Origin: G963662655 sp963666875
Lineage (GTDB): Bacteria; Cloacimonadota; Cloacimonadia; Cloacimonadales; JAIOQZ01
Direction of reading: 5' to 3'
Assembly: GCA_963666875.2 (NCBI GenBank)
Contig: CAXXPU010000014.1
Coordinates: 372,001-436,000 of the forward strand
Length of the DNA: 64,000 nt
Of the stretch, positions 42,201 to 49,315 are shown piece after piece; position 1 is the stretch's first letter, and each line of letters opens with the position of its first letter. The position numbers and the translations under genes are program-made. The notes under the pieces are model-generated. The model was not told where the DNA came from. It did no database searches and saw only the letters and a program-made list of their open reading frames with translations.

Positions 42201-43401
42201 CTGGCCGACACTACCAGACGGAAACGGCCCATCCCTCGAGCTGATCGCTCCGAGTCTGAACAATAGCCTTGGAACCAGCTGGTCACCCAGTATAGTCGAT
42301 TACGGAACACCCGGCGCGCAGAACTCGGTTTACAACATCGATACTGTGGTTCGTTTCAACCCGGGTACCGGAGAATACAACGAAGACCAGGGAACGTTTG
42401 ACCTGGTGCTTTCCATCACCAGCCCTAGCGAAACCGTCGCGACGACCGTCGATGTCGTTCTGATCGACGGCGATGCTGCAGAGATCGGTAACTACACGAC
42501 GCAGACCGTGACCTTCCCGGCGAACGACGGCAGCGACCAGACGGTCACCATCACCATCACCGACGATTTCGATATCGAAAACGCCGATACGCTCTACTTC
42601 GAGCTTCAGAACATCACGGGCGGAACCAACGCGTCCGTCGGCAGCCCGAGTCAGTACGAGCTGGTGATCATCGACAACGATGTACCGCCGCCAGCGCTGG
42701 TTATCAACGAGATCCTCTACAACTCGATCGACGACGACACGCCATACGAGTTCGTTGAGATCTACAATGCGGAAACAGAAGCGGTCGATCTCAGTGGCGT
42801 ATATTTCTCCAACGGTATCGAATATACCTTCCCGGCTGAAACATCGATCGCCGCCGGCGAATACATCGTCGTGGCATTGACTTCAGCAACGTACGAAGGC
42901 AACGGCTACCAGGTGTTCCAGTGGACCACCGGTGCGTTGAGCAACAGCGGTGAGGCAATTGAAATTCGCACTGCCAGCGGTCAAGTGATCGACTATGTCG
43001 AGTACGATGACGGCGGTGACTGGCCTTCCGTCTGCGACGGCGACGGGCCTTCGCTCGAACTTCTGGGAACGGATCTCGACAACAGCCTCGCTGCAAACTG
43101 GGCAGCAAGCCTTGTCGATTACGGTACACCAGGCGCCGAAAACTCGGTCGTGAGTGGGGCAATCGATGCTCCTGCCAACATGGTGATCGTGATCAACGAC
43201 ACCGACGTCGAACTCGATTGGGACGATGTGACTGGCGCGACCCAATACCACATCTACCGCGGTACCGATCCCGGCAACCTGACGCTCTTCGACAGTGTCA
43301 CAACATCGACTTTCACCGATACCGGCGCTGCTGCTGGAACTATGTACTTCTACAAGGTCACAGCCGACAACGAAGCACCAGCAGTAAGAACAAGAAGATA
43401 A
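39259..43401 (+). CDS. Large secreted multidomain protein (jelly-roll, FN3, lamin-tail, Calx-beta)
   Basis: A 1380-residue exported protein with signal peptide LFVFLSLLLVFSVMTAE. Domains in order: a jelly-roll-like segment (25-195), fibronectin type III (about 200-315), a choice-of-anchor domain (FEDFETQTLGNWTAYS onward, 322-475), an OB-fold-like domain (IHMIQGEADAS onward, near 590), and a Bacterial-Ig/adhesin-like region. A lamin-tail domain (LVINEINYNPPESG), a Calx-beta domain (ending IIDND) and a second lamin-tail (LVINEILYNS) follow, then a final FN3. It lacks the FlgD-like sorting domain of its neighbours and ends in an odd basic tail (APAVRTRR). Probably a surface or extracellular adhesin; enzymatic activity not evident. 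Confidence 0.8.
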   Translation: MKRLFVFLSLLLVFSVMTAETIWIENFNDPAIDGKGDNQGTIDMDGVTKWNIDTTEGSIVSGDWWMVDDQQFEGLDVDDSQNGLGVLWWTEEISISDYTDVGISIDVAFANTGYESLDYLIATYSLDGGDQVEFGNATDPESGYTTTFTASGLSGSTLVIYMEASCNSGSEYIWFDNVTVTGTSTGVPDPEPSNHPASFTATADGWDTVILSWDNNDGTVPADGYLIKCSTTGLGVITNPTDGVEVADDTDMSDGEGAVNVAHGRNGYNWSGLADDTTYYYAIYAYTNEGTNIDYNTTYDFSHPRPTAEATTDLEPDVIEFEDFETQTLGNWTAYSVTGDQVWYAASYSGNYYAYANGYSGGPLDNEDWLISPALNFDNYTGETLDFISASSEGYSGDDIYLLISTNYDGTSDPTGFTWTDLSAHCSFSAGSFAWTDSGTIDLSSYSGTAHIAFKYVSTTTAAHRWEIDNINITGFFQGGNLPPQISNVNIDPVAPGTSDAVTVRADVTDDTRSVSSVLCWWGLSTGNYTDHITMSVESVNTYVTDSAIPAQTGGTTVYYRIEAIDDQTDNSFSAEYNYTVATGITIHMIQGEADASTYAGQVVTTSGIVTGLAYNGYYLQDGAGAWNGIWVYDPSNAPAQGDMVTVTATVAEYFDLTELSGVTAFNIDSSGNTLPNAILITTAGLTEAYEGVLVRVENAECVSEDSGSGQWQVDDGNGVLEVDDQMLSGYVRTLGNTYDITGIGNFSYEQYKLEPRYEADITEHIVEDTTPPTIDEVTVVDESTVVVDFNEDVEQSSAEELENYYIFSRVVMVTGAARDDVDNSLVTLTVTGMVYGDYTIEVNDVEDLSGNGTDGESYNFTYAPQEMIELVINEINYNPPESGDDVNEFIEIYNAGDSEVNLENFYFGSGVVYTFLSGDVIAAGDYFVVAVNAEAFETQYGFAPDAQWTSGALSNGGETITLCGSDDAVLDEVAYDDGGDWPTLPDGNGPSLELIAPSLNNSLGTSWSPSIVDYGTPGAQNSVYNIDTVVRFNPGTGEYNEDQGTFDLVLSITSPSETVATTVDVVLIDGDAAEIGNYTTQTVTFPANDGSDQTVTITITDDFDIENADTLYFELQNITGGTNASVGSPSQYELVIIDNDVPPPALVINEILYNSIDDDTPYEFVEIYNAETEAVDLSGVYFSNGIEYTFPAETSIAAGEYIVVALTSATYEGNGYQVFQWTTGALSNSGEAIEIRTASGQVIDYVEYDDGGDWPSVCDGDGPSLELLGTDLDNSLAANWAASLVDYGTPGAENSVVSGAIDAPANMVIVINDTDVELDWDDVTGATQYHIYRGTDPGNLTLFDSVTTSTFTDTGAAAGTMYFYKVTADNEAPAVRTRR

Positions 43402-43422
43402 TCGAACGAAACGATCCATATA

Positions 43423-43450
43423 CGGCTCCCGATCCCGGGAGCCGTTTTTC
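43423..43450 (+). terminator. Intrinsic terminator
   Basis: Stem CGGCTCCCG / CGGGAGCCG with a short loop, followed by TTTTTC, 21 bases after the stop of the large secreted protein. Confidence 0.85.
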
Positions 43451-43455
43451 TTCTT

Positions 43456-43506
43456 AAAACAAACTTCCGAATGTGTTACAAAGTAACTCTTCCGAATGTT
43501 TGTTTT
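43456..43506. repeat. Palindromic repeat, first of a pair
   Basis: Terminal inverted repeat AAAACAAAC/GTTTGTTTT encloses two direct copies of CTTCCGAATGT around a GTTAC/GTAAC hairpin. Same architecture as 43546-43598 (reverse) and 54897-54951. Confidence 0.65.
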
Positions 43507-43545
43507 CCCCATCTCATGCTCTATCCATTCGGTTCAAAGGATTCT

Positions 43546-43598
43546 AAATCAACAATCAGAAGAGTCTCGCTACGCTCGACACATTCGAAATTTGATTT
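43546..43598. repeat. Palindromic repeat, second of a pair (inverted)
   Basis: AAATCAA/TTGATTT ends enclose AGAAGAGTCTCGCTACGCTC and ACATTCGAAA, the reverse complement of the core of the 54897-54951 element. The 317-base gap 43402-43718 holds only the terminator and these two repeats. Confidence 0.6.
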
Positions 43599-43718
43599 CT
43601 TCGTTGCACCCGGAGAGAATCTGTCCGAATATTATCCTTTACAGATAAAAAACGTTTCGCAGGATGACCATATTCGGAATCAATGAATTTTCAATAATAC
43701 AGCTATCAAGGAGACATT

Positions 43719-45293
43719 ATGAAAGCATTCTGGATCATCCTGGTCGCGGTGATACTGATCGGATTTATCTTTTTCGCCGTTATCAAGCCGAAAACCGAGG
43801 AAGCGCCTGTCATAGCGGTCGAAGAAATGACGGAGCAACTCTCGGTGCTTCCCGACAGCGCCTACATCGTCGTTGTATTCGACATCCCCGAAATCCTTCA
43901 GAAGCTGGATGTTCAGAACATCCGCTTCGACAAGGAAAAGACACAGGTAATCAGCGTTCTCTCCAGCCTCGATATCGCGGGTATCGACCAGACGAAGAAT
44001 GCCTGTTTGTTTGGAACCGCCTGGAACGAAAATGCTCTTATGGGCGTGTCCTGTTCGCTCATGGATCCCGAAATGTTTGAAAATATGCTCGGTACGGCAG
44101 CGGAGATCGATTCGATCCAGCAGCGTAACGGATACCAGTACGCAATCCTCGAAGACGACGAAATCTGGATTGGCTGGAACAATGCCAGCGCTGTCGCAAT
44201 CGCGATCCCGGATGAAGACGAGGAATACTCGATCATCAAGGCCGGTGAAGGTAGCGACGTGATGCATCTCATGGATTCGATGTTTACACGTAAGGAAGAA
44301 TCGAACATCCTGCACGACAGGAAGTTCAGCGAAGTACTCGCGCGCGACGACGACATCCGCATGTGGATGAATATCCGCTATTTCCCGATCCCGAACGAAG
44401 CTTGGGAATACGCCGATATTTTCGATCTGCGCTCCTTGAAGAATGCCGACAACTACATCACCGCCATCGTGAACTTCGAGGACGGAAAGCTCGAAGCGGA
44501 AAGCTGGTATGTTTTCTCCGACTCGCTCAAGGCCTTCTACGATCGATACGCGAAGCTGGAAAAGAAAGGAATCGATCCGAAGCTGATCGACCATCTGATG
44601 CCCGGCGAACCGATGCTGTTGATGTCCAGCGCTACAGACCTTCCGGCCGTCATGCGTACACTGGTCGATGATCTGCAGAAGAGCGACGACTACGCCGGTG
44701 TGATCACCCTCGGCATGCTCTACATGACCAAGTTCGGGATCACCTTCGACAATATTTACGACGCCTTTGCCGGCGATATGATCCTGATGATGAATAACAC
44801 CGGGTCGAACAACATGGAGCAGGTCATCTGCCTGAAAATCAACGACCGCGAATCGCTGGATAAAATCATCAAAGCGCTCGGTTCCATGGTCGGCATCGAG
44901 GAGCGTAACGGCTATTCGGTCATGAGCTACGACGGTGGCGAGAATTACTACAAGATCGACGATGATGTTCTTGTAATTGCCTCCTCGGAGGATGTCATGC
45001 AAAAGGTGATCGAGAATAAGGGCGCGCCAACGCTTTCGCAATCCACCCTCGACGCCATGAAGACCATGTCCAGCTTTACACGTGTCGATCTGGGTATGAT
45101 TCTCGATTATACTCTCGCAGGCGACATCGAAGACGATAACCGGATATGGGTGGAGTCGTTCAAGGAAGCGCTGGACGTGCTCGAATATCGGTACGTCGAA
45201 CAGGAAGCGACCCTTGAAGTCACCATGAAAGACAAGACCAGAAACAGCCTGCATCAACTGGTCCAGGCGATCGTGACCGCGTCGGAAGAATAA
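43719..45293 (+). CDS. DUF4836-like membrane-anchored protein
   Basis: A 524-residue protein with an N-terminal membrane helix (AFWIILVAVILIGFIFFAVI) and a large external domain. The repeated segments LPDSAYIVVVFDI ... MSSATDLPAVM ... FDNIYDAFAGDMILMMN resemble the DUF4836/DUF3352-type envelope proteins, so this is a family-level guess without function. It is followed four bases later by an ABC ATPase and permease, suggesting an envelope-related export or cell-surface unit. Confidence 0.65.
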   Translation: MKAFWIILVAVILIGFIFFAVIKPKTEEAPVIAVEEMTEQLSVLPDSAYIVVVFDIPEILQKLDVQNIRFDKEKTQVISVLSSLDIAGIDQTKNACLFGTAWNENALMGVSCSLMDPEMFENMLGTAAEIDSIQQRNGYQYAILEDDEIWIGWNNASAVAIAIPDEDEEYSIIKAGEGSDVMHLMDSMFTRKEESNILHDRKFSEVLARDDDIRMWMNIRYFPIPNEAWEYADIFDLRSLKNADNYITAIVNFEDGKLEAESWYVFSDSLKAFYDRYAKLEKKGIDPKLIDHLMPGEPMLLMSSATDLPAVMRTLVDDLQKSDDYAGVITLGMLYMTKFGITFDNIYDAFAGDMILMMNNTGSNNMEQVICLKINDRESLDKIIKALGSMVGIEERNGYSVMSYDGGENYYKIDDDVLVIASSEDVMQKVIENKGAPTLSQSTLDAMKTMSSFTRVDLGMILDYTLAGDIEDDNRIWVESFKEALDVLEYRYVEQEATLEVTMKDKTRNSLHQLVQAIVTASEE

Positions 45294-45297
45294 TCGC

Positions 45298-45930
45298 TTG
45301 AAGCTGCATTTGAAATCGCTTTCGCCGGCGTATCTGGAGCCGACAGACGCCGGCCAGGTTTGGAATCGCGAGATCGTGCTCGAGCCGGGAAGTCGCGCGT
45401 ATATCTACGCCGTTTCGGGCAGAGGCAAGACGTCGCTGATTTCCATCCTGTACGGTATCCTGCACGAGTTTCACGGCACCGCGGTGGTCGGCGAATCGGA
45501 TATTCTTTCACTACACCCCGATCGCTGGAGGATGATCCGTAGAGATACGATTTCCATTGTCTTTCAGGATCTGAAAGTGTTCGAAAACCTGACCGCCCGA
45601 GAAAATCTCACGCTGAAAGCCGATCTCACCGGATTCGACGTGGAGCAAGCATTCGAGATGGCTGCGGAGCTCGGCATAGCCGACCGATTCGACCGTCGAT
45701 GCGGCAGTCTTTCGCTGGGAGAGCGGCAGCGACTGGCTATCGTCCGCGCGATGTGCCAGCCCTTTCGATGGCTGCTGCTGGACGAACCGTTCAGTCATCT
45801 CGACGAGGATAATCGCAAACGCGCATTCGATCTGATTCTTCGGGAATGCGATAAAAGAGGCGCCGGACTGATCATGACCGGGCTGTTAAATACCGGAGAG
45901 GAGTGTTTCGACCATGTTCTGGCACTCTGA
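45298..45930 (+). CDS. ABC transporter ATP-binding protein (LolD/FtsE-like)
   Basis: A 210-residue ATPase. Walker A is AVSGRGKTSL, the Q-loop VFQDLKVF, the signature SLSLGERQRLAIVRAM (LSLGE for LSGGE) and Walker B WLLLDEPFSHLD. The H-loop histidine is missing: the segment reads LIMTGLLNTG where THD is expected, so turnover may be altered. The start codon is TTG at 45298. It overlaps the permease gene by 17 bases, forming an ATPase-permease pair of the type that works on lipoproteins or cell-division signals rather than classical import. Confidence 0.85.
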   Translation: MKLHLKSLSPAYLEPTDAGQVWNREIVLEPGSRAYIYAVSGRGKTSLISILYGILHEFHGTAVVGESDILSLHPDRWRMIRRDTISIVFQDLKVFENLTARENLTLKADLTGFDVEQAFEMAAELGIADRFDRRCGSLSLGERQRLAIVRAMCQPFRWLLLDEPFSHLDEDNRKRAFDLILRECDKRGAGLIMTGLLNTGEECFDHVLAL

Positions 45931-47068
45931 TCCGATGGGTAAAATCCTTTCCGGAGGCTTCCGCGGTCGTGAATTCACCGGAATCCTGATTGGCCTGTTT
46001 CTGGGTATTCTGCTGATGACCCTCTCGATCGAATTCTATCTCGACGTGCGGTCTCTGCTTGCCTCGGACAGCGCGCTGGACCGCAACGAAACCCTGATCG
46101 TCGCCGGAACGGACGAAATCGATTCCGGAACCATCGAGAACCTCGCGAAATTGCCGGGTATCTCGGATGTCGGCGTTTTCCGTAAAAATCTCTTCGAACT
46201 GGACGCCTACATCAAGCTGGGTGCGCTGGGCAGCTATTACACGGAGATGTTCTTCGAATCGGTACCGGACCGCTTCCTGGACGATATCGGCGAATGGAAC
46301 TGGCAAGAGAACTCGAAGACCATACCAATCATCATACCGAACGATTTCCTGACCATGTACAACTTCGGCTTCGCACCGGCACGCGGACTCCCTCGCATCA
46401 CTGCGGAATCGATCCGGAAATTCCCCATCGGCATCCGCATTCGAAACGATGACTATCGCGCACGCGTTACCGGCTTCACCAACCGCATCCAGTCGATCAT
46501 CGTGCCGGAAGATTTCCTCAAGTGGGCAAACGCGAAGTATGCGGGAAACGCGCACGACGACATCCGCAAGCTGATTGTGAAAACCCGAATCCCCGGTGAT
46601 CCTGATCTGAAGCGCTTCTTGCAAGAGCATCGACTGGAAATTGTCTCCGGAGCCTCACCGGCGGCGAAGATACGTTCTTTCACCGGTCTTGCCTTCATGT
46701 TTACCGGAATCCTGGGCTGCCTGATCCTGATCATGGCGCTGGGGATGTACGTGTTGAGTATCTTGCTCTACATCCGGCGCTCGGAGAAAGATATCGCGCT
46801 CCTGTCCCTACTCGGCGTAGAGCGGAAGAAGGTCTTCTGCTGGCTGTTCCGCAGATTGACCGCCATCTTCTCCCTGACAATGGTCATCGCCTTCCTGGTG
46901 ATGCTGCTTGTTCAGCACGGGCTGTCCAGTCTATTGGCGCAACAGGGATTTGCAGGTACGCAGGGCGTGCAATCGGTTACTGTCTATGCGAGCCTTGCGG
47001 TGTGGCTGTTCATCGTGCTTCTGAATCGTCTCCTCGTGAAACGCCAGATTACGGATGTGATGCGGTAA
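45914..47068 (+). CDS. FtsX/MacB-like ABC permease
   Basis: A 384-residue permease with four predicted helices: one near the N-terminus (GILIGLFLGILLMTL), then a periplasmic domain (about 50-250), and three C-terminal helices (about 260-290, 310-335, 350-375). This is the FtsX/MacB/LolC topology. It is translated from inside the end of the ATPase gene. The substrate is unknown; the DUF4836-like protein ahead of the pair may be its partner. It converges on the CotH-type gene with a 20-base overlap. Confidence 0.82.
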   Translation: MFWHSDPMGKILSGGFRGREFTGILIGLFLGILLMTLSIEFYLDVRSLLASDSALDRNETLIVAGTDEIDSGTIENLAKLPGISDVGVFRKNLFELDAYIKLGALGSYYTEMFFESVPDRFLDDIGEWNWQENSKTIPIIIPNDFLTMYNFGFAPARGLPRITAESIRKFPIGIRIRNDDYRARVTGFTNRIQSIIVPEDFLKWANAKYAGNAHDDIRKLIVKTRIPGDPDLKRFLQEHRLEIVSGASPAAKIRSFTGLAFMFTGILGCLILIMALGMYVLSILLYIRRSEKDIALLSLLGVERKKVFCWLFRRLTAIFSLTMVIAFLVMLLVQHGLSSLLAQQGFAGTQGVQSVTVYASLAVWLFIVLLNRLLVKRQITDVMR

Positions 47069-49301
47069 TCTTGTAGAAGTACATGGTTTCCGTAGCAGCG
47101 CCGACATCAAGGTATTCCGATGCGGTAACGCTGTCGTAGAGCGTCAGGTTGTAAGGATCGGTACCGCGGTATATATGGTATTGCACGGCGGTAGGCACGT
47201 CATCCCAATCAATCTCGATGTCATTGCCGTTGATCGCGATCACCAAGTTGGTCGGAAAATCGTGTTGTTGGCCAGCCGAGTTCACGGCTCCCGGCGTACC
47301 GTAATCCATATACGACGCCTGCCAGCTTTCACCAAGCGAGTTATCCATCGTCGGATCCATCAGTTCGAGTGTCGGTCCGTCTCCGTCCGGCTCGGTGGGC
47401 CACGGCGAATTGTCGTCGTATTCAACGAAATCCACGAGCGTATCGTTCGGATCGAAGAGACGAATCAATTCTCCGCCGCCGCTCAAGCCGAATCCGGTAT
47501 CGCCGACATAGTTGGTCACATTCGGATGGATTTCGGTGAAGGCGTCCGCGTCCTCAACGATCACGAGGTAGCTTCCGGCTTCGAGGATGGTTCCGTCCGG
47601 AATCTGAAAGGCGTGGTCGTCGTCAGAGTCCTTGAATATCCAGCCGGAGAGGTTCACGGATTCCGTACCCGGATTGAAAATCTCGATCCAATCTTCCGTG
47701 TTGGCATCGTCGGGCGAGTTGTAGTTAATCTCGTTGATCACCGCCACACCGGTCTCGCCAATCACCTCGATCGTTTCGTATTCGTACTGCGCGCGTTCGG
47801 GGTAGAAGATGCCCTGATCGATGTTCTCGGCATAGACGTAGTAGTCGATATCGCCGTAACCGGCGGTGATCGAGGCCCCATACGTACTGTCGAAATTGTC
47901 GGTCATATCAATCTCGACAAACGGTTCGGACCGGTTATCGCGCCAGCCGAGATAGACATCGTCCGCTCCGGAGACGGTTGCGGTAATGGTAATGGCCTCG
48001 CCGGGCGTGGCGCTCTGGACATCGGCGGAAACATTGTTGATTGCTGGAACGGTGCCATCGAACGCGTCGCAATCGAGCAGATAATCGATCCGCTCGATCA
48101 TCAACTGAACGATTCCGACGATGATATGACCCGGACCGCCGCCGCCTTCAATCACGGAACTGTAGATATTGTTCTGGTAGTCAGCAAAGCTGTAAAAGAA
48201 GTTCGGATCGTTCTGAACGTTTTCGTCGATGATATCCTGGAGCTCGTTGGCACGCGTCTCGTACCACCCGCTATCGAAAATCTCCTCGACCATGGTGCGC
48301 ATGTGCGCGATATACCGCTTTCGATACGAATCATTACCCAGCGTCCTGGCAATAATCGGATAAAAGGGGCTGTCGATGTTGTGCAGCGGGTCCAGTTGCT
48401 GGAGTTCGCTGATGCTCTGCTCATCGCTCGGAAGGAATCGGGGAAAACCGCCGAATGCCATGTTCATATCCCACAGGATCGGATTGAAGCGGTCGGCGGC
48501 ATCTTCGAAGAGGTAGTAGTTGTGCCCGAAATTAATGGGCCCGTCCAGGTGAACCAGCAAGTTGGAGAAAGCGAGGAACCACAGGTGGTTATCGACGTTC
48601 AGCACGTCTTCCATGCTGTCAGGGTCGTTGTTGAAGACATCCAGAAAGTTGACCAGTTTGTCCCAGCCTTCATCCGATTCCAGTTTGTAGTGATCTTCGT
48701 AGGATGACGAATTCGTTCCCTCGTATCCCCAGACCGGGAAAAAGCTGTCCGAACCTTCTTCGATGTAACCCTTGAACCGTGCTTTCTCGGTGACGTCGAA
48801 GTGCTCGCTGCCGAAATAGCTATCCACGTCCTGGCAGCTCGTGTAGATGCCGATCAGTTCGCCGTTCACCGTCACATTGGCGTAATTGGCGAATCCCGCC
48901 GGCATGTATTTTCGAGCGATTTCGTACGCCAGGGTTTCCCGAACCATCGAGGGATCGTGGTAGCCGTTGGCGAGCTTGATCGTGCCGTAGTTCCCGATCT
49001 TTTGATCCTCGATCATATAGTCGAGCTTGATATTGAAGGGATTCTTGTTTCGAAACGGCGAATAGCTGCTGCTACCTTTATAGCGCACCCCGACGTTGTC
49101 GTATTGGACGCCGTTGATAATCGCTGTTCCGAGCAAGCGACCCTCATTGCCCTGTGCGTACAGATTATCCAGAATCTGATCCCAGTTTTCCTGCGGGAAG
49201 ATCAATTCGATTTCGTTTATCTGTTCGATGTCGTAGAAGTCCTGTGAAAAAAGAGGAATCGAAATCACCAACAGAAATAGAAAGACCGATATCGCTTTAA
49301 T
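47049..49301 (-). CDS. CotH kinase-like secreted protein (no sorting domain, ATT start)
   Basis: A 750-residue exported protein. The CotH-like kinase domain covers about 10-420, with NGVQYDNVGVRYKGSSSYS, the N-x-Y-D-P-type loop region NGYHDPSMVRETLAYE, and GHNYYLFEDAADRF/NPILWDMNMAFGGF. A lamin-tail domain (GVAVINEINYNSPDD, about 530-690) and a C-terminal FN3 follow. The reading frame has no ATG, GTG or TTG giving a complete signal peptide, but an ATT at 49299-49301, six bases after AAGGAG, gives IKAISVFLFLLVISIPLFSQ, a good signal peptide. The gene lies 14 bases after its paralogue, in one operon. It lacks the FlgD-like end of that paralogue. Confidence 0.8.
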   Translation of the reverse strand: MKAISVFLFLLVISIPLFSQDFYDIEQINEIELIFPQENWDQILDNLYAQGNEGRLLGTAIINGVQYDNVGVRYKGSSSYSPFRNKNPFNIKLDYMIEDQKIGNYGTIKLANGYHDPSMVRETLAYEIARKYMPAGFANYANVTVNGELIGIYTSCQDVDSYFGSEHFDVTEKARFKGYIEEGSDSFFPVWGYEGTNSSSYEDHYKLESDEGWDKLVNFLDVFNNDPDSMEDVLNVDNHLWFLAFSNLLVHLDGPINFGHNYYLFEDAADRFNPILWDMNMAFGGFPRFLPSDEQSISELQQLDPLHNIDSPFYPIIARTLGNDSYRKRYIAHMRTMVEEIFDSGWYETRANELQDIIDENVQNDPNFFYSFADYQNNIYSSVIEGGGGPGHIIVGIVQLMIERIDYLLDCDAFDGTVPAINNVSADVQSATPGEAITITATVSGADDVYLGWRDNRSEPFVEIDMTDNFDSTYGASITAGYGDIDYYVYAENIDQGIFYPERAQYEYETIEVIGETGVAVINEINYNSPDDANTEDWIEIFNPGTESVNLSGWIFKDSDDDHAFQIPDGTILEAGSYLVIVEDADAFTEIHPNVTNYVGDTGFGLSGGGELIRLFDPNDTLVDFVEYDDNSPWPTEPDGDGPTLELMDPTMDNSLGESWQASYMDYGTPGAVNSAGQQHDFPTNLVIAINGNDIEIDWDDVPTAVQYHIYRGTDPYNLTLYDSVTASEYLDVGAATETMYFYKITASHP

Positions 49302-49315
49302 GCTGTTCTCCTTAT

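Noticed and set aside
43719..47068. Lol lipoprotein-export system
   Set aside because: The ATPase/permease pair has the right topology, but only one permease is present and there is no LolA; it may as well be an FtsEX- or MacB-like unit.
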